Shown in pieces: positions 42,645 through 51,474 of a DNA stretch of 64,000 bases. Under the pieces are notes generated by a model. That model was not told where the DNA came from. It ran no database searches and was given only the letters and a program-made list of their open reading frames with translations. The DNA is from Nocardia sp. NBC_01327. GTDB taxonomy: Bacteria; Actinomycetota; Actinomycetes; Mycobacteriales; Mycobacteriaceae. The DNA lies in assembly GCF_035958815.1 (NCBI RefSeq), contig NZ_CP108383.1, positions 3,534,001-3,598,000 of the forward strand. The letters are read 5' to 3'. The translations under genes were made by a program, and so were the position numbers. The number at the start of each line of letters is the position of its first letter. Positions within the stretch are counted from its first letter, which is position 1.

Positions 42645-43235
42645 TTACCCGCCGGCCGGGGCAGCGGTCGGATCCGGCTTCGGGGGCGGCGTCTGCGCGA
42701 GGTTCATGACCATGGCCAGCGTGGAGTAGTAGCCCGCCGTAACCGTGAGATCGATGGTCGCCTGAACACCCAGTCGCGCCACGGCGTCCTCGTATGTCGC
42801 ATCGCTGACCCGATTGGCGCGCAAGGATTCGACTACCACCCGATACGCCGCTGATTCGTCGGCGGTGAGTCCGGTGGGCGTCGTGCCGCCCGAGATCGCC
42901 ACGATCACCGTTTCGGCCACACCTGCCGCGCGGGCCAGCGGCAGATGGTAGTTCCATTCGAACTCCTGCTCTCGCTCGTGCGCGGTGAGCAGGACGGCCA
43001 TCTCGAAAAGCGCTTTGGGAAGCGGGCTTTCGAACCGCAGGTACGCGCCGAGCTCCTGTAAATGCTCCATCGCGACGGGACTGCGCAGCAGCGGGACGAA
43101 CGGGCCGAAGACGCTCCCGCGCGGCCCCGCCGAAATTCGCTGCACGGCCGCCTGCTGCTGCGGTGTGAGTTCATGGTCCGCGAGCGGAGGCAGGCGGTCG
43201 GGTCGCTGCCGGGCGTCGTCCGATGTCGGGTGCAT
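42645..43235 (-). CDS. Carboxymuconolactone decarboxylase-family protein
   Basis: A 196-residue protein of the larger CMD type. The core reads LPKALFEMAVLLTAHEREQEFEWNYHLPLAR, corresponding to the Arg/Glu/His active-site region; Cys pair absent. In beta-ketoadipate pathways CMDs remove a carboxyl from a lactone, which fits a catabolic role here. It converges on CoA-transferase subunit B with a 3-bp gap and lies 41 bp downstream of the IclR stop. Confidence 0.82.
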   Translation of the reverse strand: MHPTSDDARQRPDRLPPLADHELTPQQQAAVQRISAGPRGSVFGPFVPLLRSPVAMEHLQELGAYLRFESPLPKALFEMAVLLTAHEREQEFEWNYHLPLARAAGVAETVIVAISGGTTPTGLTADESAAYRVVVESLRANRVSDATYEDAVARLGVQATIDLTVTAGYYSTLAMVMNLAQTPPPKPDPTAAPAGG

Positions 43236-43275
43236 GAGCTCTCTTTCGAGTGGTGAACGAGGGGATCCCGGATGC

Positions 43276-44037
43276 TCAGCCGATCCGATTGCCCAATTCC
43301 TGTACGCCCCAGCGCAGTTCGGTGACGAGTGCTTCGAGCTTGCCGGAGGGCAGCCGAAACGACGGGCCGGACAGTGCCAGTGCCCCGCGGACGGTGCCGC
43401 GGCTGTCGCGCACCACCGCGCCGACGGCGGTCAGGCCGTCCTCGGACTCGGCGTGGTTGGTGCCGAATCCACGCTGCCGGATATCGTCGAGCTCGTTCTC
43501 GAGCGCGCGCCGGGACCGGAAGGCCTCGGCGGTGCCGCCGGTCAGCTTCGACGCGGGGTAGCGGCGGCGGAATTCGGCGGGATCGAGCGCGGCGAGCAGG
43601 GCCTTGCCCGCACCGGTGGTGTGCGCGGGGGAGTGCTGGCCAGCCCGCAGTCCGGCCCGGATCACCTGCTTGCCCTCGACACCGTCGATGAAGGCCAGTT
43701 CCGTGCCTTCCAAAGTGGTGAGATGCACCGTCTCGCCGGTTCGTTCGGCCAGCTGCTCCAGGACCGGGCGCGCCGCAGCCTTGAGGTCGCTCGCGCCCAT
43801 CACCGCGACGCCGAGCTCCACCAGTGCCGGGCCCGCACCGTAGGCCTTGGTCGCGGGGTCCTGGCGCAGCATGTCCCGGGCCTGCAGGGTCGTCAGCATG
43901 CGATGGGCGGTGGAGCGGGCCACGTCCAGATCGCGGGCCACCGCGGTGATCCGCAGGGCGGGTTCGTGCCTGAGCATCAACAGGATTCGCACCGCATTGT
44001 CCACCGATTCGATCGGATACCCAGCGGGTACAGCCAC
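43276..44037 (-). CDS. IclR-family transcriptional regulator
   Basis: GTG at 44037 has GAGGAGGGG just upstream; 253 residues. Winged helix about 10-75 (VDNAVRILLMLRHEPALRIT, LDVARSTAHRMLTTLQARDM) followed by the IclR effector domain (TVHLTTLEGTELAFIDGVEG, SPAHTTGAGKALLAALDP). It diverges from the flavin monooxygenase at 44245 and probably binds the palindrome at 44076-44094. IclR proteins commonly activate aromatic-degradation operons in response to an intermediate. Confidence 0.9.
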   Translation of the reverse strand: MAVPAGYPIESVDNAVRILLMLRHEPALRITAVARDLDVARSTAHRMLTTLQARDMLRQDPATKAYGAGPALVELGVAVMGASDLKAAARPVLEQLAERTGETVHLTTLEGTELAFIDGVEGKQVIRAGLRAGQHSPAHTTGAGKALLAALDPAEFRRRYPASKLTGGTAEAFRSRRALENELDDIRQRGFGTNHAESEDGLTAVGAVVRDSRGTVRGALALSGPSFRLPSGKLEALVTELRWGVQELGNRIG

Positions 44038-44075
44038 GACCCCTCCTCGTCCACCATCGATCACCGTGTGCAGGT

Positions 44076-44094
44076 TGTTCTGCTGACCAGAACG
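44076..44094. promoter_or_regulatory. IclR operator candidate, TGTTCTG-N5-CAGAACG
   Basis: Same half-sites and spacing as 36212-36230. Two more CAGAACA half-sites follow the downstream promoter at 44162 and 44181. Lies between the IclR gene and the monooxygenase gene. Confidence 0.72.
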
Positions 44095-44130
44095 TACACC
44101 TGCGAGCGCAACATTTCAAAGCATTCGCCC

Positions 44131-44160
44131 TTGACGACGTTGCGTATAAGTAACTACTGT
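44131..44160 (+). promoter_or_regulatory. Forward promoter, TTGACG-N18-TACTGT
   Basis: -35 at 44131-44136, -10 at 44155-44160, followed at once by a CAGAACA half-site overlapping the expected start point. It should drive the monooxygenase-VOC-FAH operon. Confidence 0.6.
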
Positions 44161-44244
44161 GCAGAACATGATCCGCACAGCAGAACACAGGCGGTGCGGC
44201 CGGAACCTTCCGTGGTTTCCGCGCAGAGATCGGAATCGAAACAG

Positions 44245-45855
44245 ATGAATCAACCATCAGTGCAGGCGGAATCACCATTTCGCGTGGTGATCGCCGGCGG
44301 TGGGCCAGTCGGATTGACAGCGGCGAATCTGCTCGCCGTCGCGGGTGTCAGCGTCATCCTCGTCGAGCGCAACCCGTCGACGAGTGACGAGGCCAAAGCC
44401 ATCAGCATGGACGCGGAATCGTTGCGCGTACTGCACGGGTTCGGACCGGGCGAGCGCCTCGACGCCGTGATGGCCCCGGGTACGGGTGTGCGGTTCTACG
44501 GCCGCCGCGGGCAACGGCTGTTCCAGGCCCGCGGCGCGACCCCGTATCCGTACGGGTACGCGATCAAAAGCCAGTTCTCGCAACCGGAACTGGAGCGGGT
44601 GCTGTTCGAGCAGCTGCGCGACAGTGACAGCGTGCAGATCCATATGAGCACCGAACTGCTTTCCTATCAACAGGATTCGGAAGGCGTCGAGGTCACGGTC
44701 CGGCATGCCGGCGGTATCGAGAACACGCTGCACGCGGACTACCTGCTCGCCTGCGACGGCGGTCGCAGCGCAGTGCGCAAACTGGCCGGAATTCCCATGA
44801 CGGGCAAGAGTTTCGATGATGTCTGGCTGGTCGTGGACACCGTCGGCGATGCGCACGACGACCGGTGCAGCATCCACGTCGGCGATCCGGACCGGCCGCA
44901 CGTGATCGTGCCGGGCGGTGAGGGCCGCTGCCGGTACGAGTTCCTGTTGCGACCGGGGGAGGGCACCGCCCGGGAACAGCCGTCCTTCGAGCTCATCCAA
45001 CGGCTGCTGGCGCCGTATCGCACGATCACGCCCGAGCAGGTCGAACGCTGTGTGAACTACCGGTTCAGCGGGCTGGTCGCCGATCGCTGGCGGGATCGGC
45101 GGATATTCCTGCTCGGCGATGCCGCGCACATGATGCCGCCATTCGCCGGCCAGGGCCTCAATTCGGGTATTCGCGATGCCGCCAACCTGTGCTGGAAACT
45201 GGCACTGGTCGGGCGCGGGTATGCCACCCCGGCGCTGCTGGGTTCATATGAGGCCGAACGCAAGCCCCATGCCGAGGTCACCGTGCGCGCCTCCGTCCGG
45301 CAGGGCCGCGTCGTGATGACCACCAACCGTCCGGCAGCGCTGCTGCGCGACACCGTCGCGACCCTCATGCTTCGAATACCGCGGGGGCGCGCGTTTCTCA
45401 CGCACCTGAAATATCTGCCCAGGCCGAGGTTCAGCACCGGTGTCGTGCTGCGGGACGGCTCGAGCGCCGACGAACTGGTAGGCGTCGCGCTGGATCAGCC
45501 GCAGGTGCTGCGACCGGACGGCACGATCCGGAAACTCGATTCTGTGCTGGGCGAGGACTTCACTCTGCTCGGCGTCGATGTCTCCGAGGAGGATTGGGAG
45601 CAGGTGCTGGCTGCGCTGCCGCCGCTGCCGATCAGAAGCGTCGACATCGTCCTCGGCGATCGGCGCCCCCGCTCCAGCGGTCCGCGAGTAGCGGTGGGTG
45701 ATGCCGACGGCGAGCTGGAAACGCTCTTGCAACCGGCCTCGGGTCGTTTCGTGCTGCTGCGTCCGGACCGCTATGTCGCCTGCGTCTTCCCGGCCGATCG
45801 CGCCGGAGAGACCGCCGCGTCGCTGCGGCGACTGCTGGCGCCCCTGCGCGGGTAG
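44245..45855 (+). CDS. FAD-dependent aromatic monooxygenase (class A)
   Basis: ATG at 44245 gives 536 residues; the much longer open frame upstream is antisense to the IclR gene and not real. FAD motifs: FRVVIAGGGPVGLTAANLLA, LLACDGGRSAVRKLAG and IFLLGDAAHMMPPFAGQG. The C-terminal thioredoxin-like domain is present. Homologous in design to the MhpA-like enzyme at 36954 but clearly distinct in sequence. First gene of a forward trio with a VOC protein and an FAH protein, under the IclR-type promoter. Confidence 0.9.
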   Translation: MNQPSVQAESPFRVVIAGGGPVGLTAANLLAVAGVSVILVERNPSTSDEAKAISMDAESLRVLHGFGPGERLDAVMAPGTGVRFYGRRGQRLFQARGATPYPYGYAIKSQFSQPELERVLFEQLRDSDSVQIHMSTELLSYQQDSEGVEVTVRHAGGIENTLHADYLLACDGGRSAVRKLAGIPMTGKSFDDVWLVVDTVGDAHDDRCSIHVGDPDRPHVIVPGGEGRCRYEFLLRPGEGTAREQPSFELIQRLLAPYRTITPEQVERCVNYRFSGLVADRWRDRRIFLLGDAAHMMPPFAGQGLNSGIRDAANLCWKLALVGRGYATPALLGSYEAERKPHAEVTVRASVRQGRVVMTTNRPAALLRDTVATLMLRIPRGRAFLTHLKYLPRPRFSTGVVLRDGSSADELVGVALDQPQVLRPDGTIRKLDSVLGEDFTLLGVDVSEEDWEQVLAALPPLPIRSVDIVLGDRRPRSSGPRVAVGDADGELETLLQPASGRFVLLRPDRYVACVFPADRAGETAASLRRLLAPLRG

Positions 45856-45878
45856 CTGCCCACTATTGCGAAAGGTAA

Positions 45879-46454
45879 ATGATGACAACCGATTTCACGC
45901 CGGCCATCGCCGAACTCGGCCATGTCGGCATCCGCTGTCACGATGTGGCGCGTCAACTCGAGTTCTACACCGGCACCCTGGGGCTGACGCTCACCGATCA
46001 TGACGAGAAGCTCGGCGTCTGGTTCCTGTCCGCGCGGCCGGACACCGAGCATCACGAGGTCCTGCTCGCCTCCGGCCGCACCGCAGGGCCGGATGTCGGT
46101 CTGATCCAGCAGGTTTCGTTCCGCTGCGACTCACTCGAGAGTGTGATCGGATTCTTCCGCCGCTTCCGTGAGCAGGGCGTCACGCTGGACATGGTGGTCT
46201 CACACGGCAATGCCGTGGGCGTGTACTTCTACGATCCCGAGGGCAATCGCTGCGAGGTCTACTGGCAGACCGGACTCGAGGCGCGCCAGCCGTTCATCGA
46301 GCACATCGACCTCGACACCGATACCGATCAACTTCTCGAACGCATCCGCGAATCCGTCGCCCGCTACGGCGACACGGGCTTCACCGCGTCCTCTTACGTG
46401 GAATGGACCCGCACGAACAACGAGAAGGCAACGAGCGCAGGAGAATCCGAGTGA
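45879..46454 (+). CDS. VOC-fold dioxygenase-like protein
   Basis: A 191-residue single-module VOC protein. Metal triad candidates: His in ELGHVGIRC, His in the SHGNAVGVYF strand or ARPDTEHHEV, and Glu in GNRCEVYWQ. The GNRCEVYW end is typical of ring-cleavage dioxygenases and related enzymes. Overlaps the next gene by 4 bases (GTGA). Confidence 0.85.
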   Translation: MMTTDFTPAIAELGHVGIRCHDVARQLEFYTGTLGLTLTDHDEKLGVWFLSARPDTEHHEVLLASGRTAGPDVGLIQQVSFRCDSLESVIGFFRRFREQGVTLDMVVSHGNAVGVYFYDPEGNRCEVYWQTGLEARQPFIEHIDLDTDTDQLLERIRESVARYGDTGFTASSYVEWTRTNNEKATSAGESE

Positions 46455-47386
46455 AACTGACCCGCATTCGCACCACCGGCGGCACCGTCCGCGTCGGCAT
46501 CGTGGAGGACGACGGTATCCACCTGCTGAAGGATATCGACGATATTCTGCCGCTGCTCAACGATCCCGACAGGTCGCTGGCGGACGCGGCGCTCGCGCAG
46601 GGCGTCACCGGTGAGGTCGTGGCTTTCGAAGGCGTGCAGTACCTTTCGCCGATCGCCACGCCGCCGACGCTGCGTGACTTCTATGCCTTCGAACAGCATG
46701 TTCGCGCGGGGCGGGCCTGGCGCGGACTGGAGATGGACCCGGACTGGTACCGGATCCCGGTCTTCTACTTCTCGAATCCCTACGCGGCCACCGGTAGTGG
46801 TGACATTCCGATTCCGCCGGGAAGTGCGAAGTTCGACTTCGAACTCGAGGTGGGCGCGATCGTCGGCGGCCACGGCAGGGACCTGACCCCGGCCGAGGCG
46901 GAGGGGCTGATCGCCGGCTTCTGCATCCTGAACGACTGGAGCGCACGGGATCTGCAGAAGCGCGAGATGACGCTGTCGATGGGCCCGGTGAAGGGCAAGG
47001 ACACCGCTACCGGTCTCGGGCCGTGGATCGTGACCCCGGACGAACTCGAGAAATACAAGGAGGGCACCGGATACCGACTCTCGATGCGGTGCGATGTGAA
47101 TGGCAAGCAATACACCGAGGCCGTGTGGTCCTCTGTGTATTGGTCGTTCGCCGAAATGATTTCTTATGCGTCACGCGGTACCGAAGTACGTCCCGGCGAC
47201 ATCATCGGCAGTGGTACATGCGGCACCGGATGCATCAACGAACTCGCGAATACCTACAGTCTCGAACAATATCCGTTCTTACAACCCGGCGATACCGTAA
47301 CTGCTTCGATCGAAGGTCTCGGAGTTCTCGAAAATCGCATTGTCTCGGGTGTTCCGGCGATTCCGCTGCGTGACGGAACCATCTGA
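46451..47386 (+). CDS. Fumarylacetoacetate hydrolase (FAH)-family protein
   Basis: GTG at 46451 overlaps the previous stop and has GGAGAATC upstream; 311 residues. Metal ligands are in FDFELEVGAIVGG (two Glu) and NDWSARDLQKRE (Asp), and the lid GTGCINE follows. DFYAFEQHVRAGRAWRG near the N-terminus resembles the true fumarylacetoacetase-like branch. Would hydrolyse the ring-cleavage product of the upstream enzymes. A terminator follows. Confidence 0.88.
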   Translation: MKLTRIRTTGGTVRVGIVEDDGIHLLKDIDDILPLLNDPDRSLADAALAQGVTGEVVAFEGVQYLSPIATPPTLRDFYAFEQHVRAGRAWRGLEMDPDWYRIPVFYFSNPYAATGSGDIPIPPGSAKFDFELEVGAIVGGHGRDLTPAEAEGLIAGFCILNDWSARDLQKREMTLSMGPVKGKDTATGLGPWIVTPDELEKYKEGTGYRLSMRCDVNGKQYTEAVWSSVYWSFAEMISYASRGTEVRPGDIIGSGTCGTGCINELANTYSLEQYPFLQPGDTVTASIEGLGVLENRIVSGVPAIPLRDGTI

Positions 47387-47410
47387 CCGGCAACCTATTG
47401 CGTATTGCCA

Positions 47411-47448
47411 AGGAGCCCCGCGGTCCATTCGGACCGTAGGGGCTTCTT
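47411..47448 (+). terminator. Terminator after the monooxygenase-VOC-FAH operon
   Basis: GAGCCCC-GCGGTCC pairs with GGACCGT-AGGGGCTT around ATTC, followed by TCTTGC; 24 bases after the FAH stop. Confidence 0.8.
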
Positions 47449-47593
47449 GCTATTCAAAGGCTTTTCACTATCACTGATTCTGATGGTGGTATATCAATAG
47501 AAAATAGGTTTGTAGTGTTGAAAGTCACCTGATAGTTTCGAATGTGATCTGGTGCATAGCGCGTCGGATTCGAAAGAAATGGAGATGGGGCCA

Positions 47594-48298
47594 ATGAGGA
47601 CCTCTACCAATAAATCTCGCCGGGCCGCGATAATTACCGCAATTGCGGTGGCGGCCGTGGGCACAGCCGCCGGAACCGCACACGCCGATACCGCGCCGGT
47701 GGTGTCCGACCCGCAGCGATTGAGCACGCAAATTCTTCCCGGCGTGCAGTACACGAGCGACCTGACCGATGGATCGGTGCTCATCACCACACCGATCGGC
47801 ACGCTGACGACGCGTGGCGGACAGTTCCAGGCCGTAGACCAGGCCGGAAATACAGTGGCGGGCAATGGATTCCTGGTTCCGCCCGCGGCGGCGGTGCAGC
47901 CGCAGGCCACGGTGTCGGTCTCGCCGGAGGCGGCTGCGGTGGCCGCGCCCGCCGACGCCGATCCCGGTGAGAAGTTCAACCGGGCACTCGGCCAGGCCGG
48001 TGCTCAGTTCGGTCTGGCCACCGGCATCGGGTCGCTGGTGGGTGGCACCACCGGGGTGATCGTCGGCTGTGTGGCCGGAGCGTTCACCGGCGGCAGCCTG
48101 TTCATCCCGGTCAGCCTGGGGACGCTGTCGCTTCCCGCGGCACTGGCCGGCTGTGTGGGCGGCGGCGCCATGCTGGGCGGATTCGGAACCGCCATCGGCG
48201 CTGCGGTACTGGGGATTCCGGTCGGGATCGCCAGCGCCATCCAGATGTACAACACGCTGAACGCGCCCGCTGCCCCCGGCGGGCCGGCGACCCCCTAG
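47594..48298 (+). CDS. Exported protein with glycine-rich hydrophobic domain, hypothetical
   Basis: ATG at 47594 (GGAGATGGGGCCA upstream) gives 234 residues with a signal peptide (AAIITAIAVAAVGTAAGTAHA cleavage at AHA). The mature part has a beta segment (LITTPIGTLTTRGGQFQAVD) and a Gly/Ala-rich hydrophobic region with glycine-zipper spacing (GSLVGGTTGVIVGCVAGAF). The family is common in nocardiae and without function. It is AT-richer upstream and unrelated to the catabolic genes around it. Confidence 0.72.
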   Translation: MRTSTNKSRRAAIITAIAVAAVGTAAGTAHADTAPVVSDPQRLSTQILPGVQYTSDLTDGSVLITTPIGTLTTRGGQFQAVDQAGNTVAGNGFLVPPAAAVQPQATVSVSPEAAAVAAPADADPGEKFNRALGQAGAQFGLATGIGSLVGGTTGVIVGCVAGAFTGGSLFIPVSLGTLSLPAALAGCVGGGAMLGGFGTAIGAAVLGIPVGIASAIQMYNTLNAPAAPGGPATP

Positions 48299-48310
48299 CG
48301 TTCCGGCAAT

Positions 48311-48348
48311 AGTGATGGCCCGCACCGGATTCGGTGTGGGCCATCACT
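48311..48348. terminator. Hairpin between convergent genes
   Basis: AGTGATGGCCCGCACC pairs (with one bulge) with GGTGTGGGCCATCACT around GGATTC, between the exported-protein gene and the reverse amidohydrolase gene. Lacks a T-run. Confidence 0.6.
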
Positions 48349-48367
48349 GTGTGGTCATGGATCTCGG

Positions 48368-49378
48368 TCACGGATTCGGGCGGGCGAATCGTCCGGTTGT
48401 CGCGCCGAGGACGAGATCGCCACTGTGGTCGAGAATCCGGTGCTTCTCCTGCTCGGACAGTCGGTCCGATCGCAGCACCGCGTCGACGGCCTCCATGACG
48501 GGTCCGCGCGGCGTATCGCTGCCGAACACCAGCCGGTCGACGCCGATCGTCGCCCGAACGGTGTCGTAGAGGTGGTCGTCTTCGATGAGGCTGGTATCGA
48601 ACCAGAAGCGGCGCAGGCTCGGCAGCACACCACCGATCTCCTCGTGCAGTGCCGGATCGGACATCCGCAGCCCGCGATCCCACCTGTTGGCCAGATAGGG
48701 GATCGAACCGCCGGTAATGCCCGCGATCACCTGAATCCTGGGAAACCGCAGCGGAATCTTGGCGGCCACCAGCCGGCACACCGCGATCGCCATTTCCGTC
48801 GGACCGCAAAAGGCCGGCGCCAGTAGGTGTTCCGCCGATCCGACCGCCATCTGCGGCGTCGCTCCGGGATGCAGGAAGACCATGGCCGCGCGGTCGTTCA
48901 AGGCTGCCCAGATATCGTCGAATTCCGGTGCGTCCAACGGTGAACCGGCCGCCGAGCAGCCGAGATTCACGCCCTGGAAACCGCAATCGTCGAAGCAGAA
49001 GGCCAATTCGTCCAGCGCGGCAGCGGTATGCGGCAAGGGGAGACTGCCGAACGCGCCGAACCGTCCGTGCCCGGCGGCCACCGCCTCGTGCAGGAGCTCG
49101 TTCGCGAGGCGGGTCGCGGCGATCGCCGCCGGTGCGGATTCGAAGTAGGGCTGGACCGCTCCGACGCTCAGCATGGTCAGGTCGACCTCGCCGTTCTCCA
49201 TGTCCTGGAGTCGGTGCTCCAGGAAAGCCGCTGGGCCGCTGGCGAACTGGCGATCGGCAGCGGCGGCCAGGCGTGGTCCGAAGACCGCGTAGGACTCGAT
49301 CCGATCACTCGCCTGCAGTGCATCCATGCGCTCGAAGAAGCGTGGGGGGAGGTAGTGGCTGTGAAAATCTATGCGCAT
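48368..49378 (-). CDS. Amidohydrolase-2 (ACMSD/decarboxylase-like), catalytic His altered
   Basis: A 336-residue TIM-barrel protein beginning MRIDFHSHYLPP (HxH metal ligands), with the third ligand His in MVFLHPGA and the Asp in LVFGSDTPRGP. In the family the loop HxGG supplies the general-acid histidine; here the corresponding segment reads VIAGITGGSIPY, with no His. It may use another residue, have altered chemistry, or be inactive. The gene lies 29 bp from a TTTCGAAA palindrome in the divergent gap with DedA. Members decarboxylate or hydrolyse cyclic intermediates. Confidence 0.85.
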   Translation of the reverse strand: MRIDFHSHYLPPRFFERMDALQASDRIESYAVFGPRLAAAADRQFASGPAAFLEHRLQDMENGEVDLTMLSVGAVQPYFESAPAAIAATRLANELLHEAVAAGHGRFGAFGSLPLPHTAAALDELAFCFDDCGFQGVNLGCSAAGSPLDAPEFDDIWAALNDRAAMVFLHPGATPQMAVGSAEHLLAPAFCGPTEMAIAVCRLVAAKIPLRFPRIQVIAGITGGSIPYLANRWDRGLRMSDPALHEEIGGVLPSLRRFWFDTSLIEDDHLYDTVRATIGVDRLVFGSDTPRGPVMEAVDAVLRSDRLSEQEKHRILDHSGDLVLGATTGRFARPNP

Positions 49379-49406
49379 ACTTCGTCAGCGTACGCATGTG
49401 GACATA

Positions 49407-49418
49407 AGTTTCGAAAAT
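49407..49418. promoter_or_regulatory. GntR operator candidate, AGTTTCGAAAAT
   Basis: Core TTTCGAAA palindrome in the divergent gap between the amidohydrolase (reverse) and the DedA gene (forward), 29 bases before the former start. Related sites: 40404 and 55994. Confidence 0.55.
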
Positions 49419-49608
49419 ATTCCGACCGGGGATGAAGATTGATGCTCGCCACCTTGGGCTCATCAGTCCTGTTTATATAAGGATACGAAGGATTGATTTC
49501 CCGTATGCCGGAACGCTCCGCAGACTCGTTGTATGAAGTCGCCAGCATCCGTCGAGCATCAGCCCGCAGATCACCGCGAATCCGCCACGCCCTGGGATGG
49601 TGCGTTAG

Positions 49609-50226
49609 ATGCTTGATATCACCGCCGTGCTCGATGGCGTGCACGGCCCGGCTCTCTATGTTGTCTTCGCCCTGTTGACCGTCCTGTTGTTCTGGATACC
49701 AACAGGTTTGATAATCCCCGGCGAGCCGTTCTTCGTGCTCGCGGGCATTCTCGCCGCGAGCGGCCAGGTTTCGCTGCCGATCGTGATCCTGGTGATCGTC
49801 ACCTCCGCCATTGTCAGCCCGATCGGCACCTATTACGCCGGTCGGGTGTTCGACGACTGGATCGGCCGCCGACCGGCCGAATCGAAATTGCGGCGCGCAC
49901 TGGAGAAGGGTGAGGACACCCTGCGCAGACGTGGCGCACCGGCGGCGGTCTTCGCCTGCTGGATTCCGTTGTTGCGCACCACCTTGCCGATCATGATCGG
50001 CGCATCGAAGTATTCCTTCCCTCGTTTCGTCGCCTTCAGTGCGACCGGAACGACGATCTGGAGTGCGCTGTTCATCATCGGCGGTTACTACGCCGGACCG
50101 TTCTTCCAGAAGTTCGCGATCTATGCGGGCATGGCATTACTCGCGAGCCTCGCGATTCTCATCCTGTACAAACTCGTGCGCCGATTCGTCCGGCGTCCCG
50201 CGCCGGTGGAGTCGGCGCAGAAGTAG
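49609..50226 (+). CDS. DedA/VTT-family membrane protein
   Basis: A 205-residue protein with the DedA layout: FWIPTGLIIPGEPFFVLAGI re-entrant segment, VSPIGTYYAGRVFDDWIGRR and the RTTLPIMIGASKYSFPRF block with conserved Arg and Gly. Four to five helices. The family includes undecaprenyl-phosphate and phospholipid flippases. Its presence at the head of the amidohydrolase genes (19-bp gap) suggests co-transcription, though the role in catabolism is unclear. Confidence 0.88.
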   Translation: MLDITAVLDGVHGPALYVVFALLTVLLFWIPTGLIIPGEPFFVLAGILAASGQVSLPIVILVIVTSAIVSPIGTYYAGRVFDDWIGRRPAESKLRRALEKGEDTLRRRGAPAAVFACWIPLLRTTLPIMIGASKYSFPRFVAFSATGTTIWSALFIIGGYYAGPFFQKFAIYAGMALLASLAILILYKLVRRFVRRPAPVESAQK

Positions 50227-50244
50227 CTCCACGAAAGGTCTTCC

Positions 50245-51453
50245 ATGACATACGCGTTCACGCATGCGCTGCTGATCGATGGCACGGGCGCTCCCGCCGT
50301 TTCCGATGCCACCGTCGTGGTGACCGGCGATACGATCGCCGCCGCCGGCGCCGATGCGCCGATCCCGGAGGGCGCGACGGTTGTCGACCTCGGAGGCAGG
50401 ACCGTGATGCCTGGACTCATCGATGCGCATGTGCATCTGGGTGGTCTGGGATTCGGTAGCCGGCCCGCGTTCGGCGGTCGCGCGGCCACCGGCGATTACG
50501 CCGATCCGCGCGCGGGTGCGCTGCGCTACGGCGTCACCACCGCGCGCAGCCTCGGCGATTTCCTCACCGACAGCCTCGCCATCCGCGACGAGATCGACAA
50601 GGGTGACCTCGTCGGACCGCGGATCGTGACCAGCGGGCCGAGCTTCCAGGTCGAGGGTGGACACCCCAACGGCAGTGTGTGGTTCGGCGACCCGCTCGCA
50701 TTGAACGAGGCTGCGCGCGTGCCGAAGACGGTCGCCGAAGCCACGCGAATGGTCGGCGAGCTCGCTGCCGCCGGAGTCGATCTGATCAAGATCATTATTT
50801 CCGAGAACGCTTTCTTCGGCCCGCCCAAGCCCGAGCTGAAGCTGCCGTGGGATATCACCGAAGCGATCATCGGCGCCGCGCACGCGCAGGGGCTGCTGGT
50901 TGCGGCGCACACCGAGAATCTCGACGACTGCCTGCACGCGGTTCGGCTCGGAGCCGATGACATCGAGCATCTGGTGATGCGTGCGGAAGAGCCGCTGGAT
51001 GCCCTGGCCTTCGACGAGTTGTTCGACCTGATGGCGGCTCAGGGCACCTACCTGGTGCCCACCATGGTCGCCCACCAGCGCGACACCACGCCCGAAACCG
51101 ACCCGCGCACTTTGCATTACGGCAATTCGCTGGTCAGGCGCGCCTACGACCGCGGCGTGCGGCTCGGCGTCGGTTCCGACGCGCACTCGACCGGTATGCA
51201 CGGCTGGCGGCTGCGCAACGAGCTGGTGATGCTGGTGCACGATCAGGGCATTCCCGCTGCGGAAGTCCTTGTCGCAGCGACGAAGACGAATGCGGAGCTG
51301 ATCGGGAAGTCCGATCTGCTCGGCACGATCGAGCCGGGCAAGCTCGCCGATCTGCTCATCGTCTCCGGAAATCCCCTGGACGACATCACCGCCGTCGCCA
51401 ACGTCCACCAGGTCGTGCGCAATGGCGCTGTCGTGGTCGACAACGCGCAGTAG
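50245..51453 (+). CDS. Metal-dependent amidohydrolase (imidazolonepropionase/prolidase-like)
   Basis: A 402-residue amidohydrolase-1 protein: N-terminal beta-sandwich, GRTVMPGLIDAHVHLGGLG (HxH ligands), a carboxylated-Lys candidate in GVDLIKIIISENAFF, His in VAAHTENLDD and IEHLVMRA, and Asp in LGVGSDAHSTG. This set matches a binuclear zinc hydrolase of cyclic amides, lactones or peptides. It sits between DedA and a CocE/NonD hydrolase in one forward operon. Confidence 0.9.
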   Translation: MTYAFTHALLIDGTGAPAVSDATVVVTGDTIAAAGADAPIPEGATVVDLGGRTVMPGLIDAHVHLGGLGFGSRPAFGGRAATGDYADPRAGALRYGVTTARSLGDFLTDSLAIRDEIDKGDLVGPRIVTSGPSFQVEGGHPNGSVWFGDPLALNEAARVPKTVAEATRMVGELAAAGVDLIKIIISENAFFGPPKPELKLPWDITEAIIGAAHAQGLLVAAHTENLDDCLHAVRLGADDIEHLVMRAEEPLDALAFDELFDLMAAQGTYLVPTMVAHQRDTTPETDPRTLHYGNSLVRRAYDRGVRLGVGSDAHSTGMHGWRLRNELVMLVHDQGIPAAEVLVAATKTNAELIGKSDLLGTIEPGKLADLLIVSGNPLDDITAVANVHQVVRNGAVVVDNAQ

Positions 51454-51474
51454 CCGGACGAGAGGAACATCGAT

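Noticed and set aside
42985..44244. Long forward open frame leading into the monooxygenase at 44245
   Set aside because: It is antisense to the IclR and CMD genes, its composition is not protein-like, and promoter and operator signals lie inside it; the gene starts at 44245.
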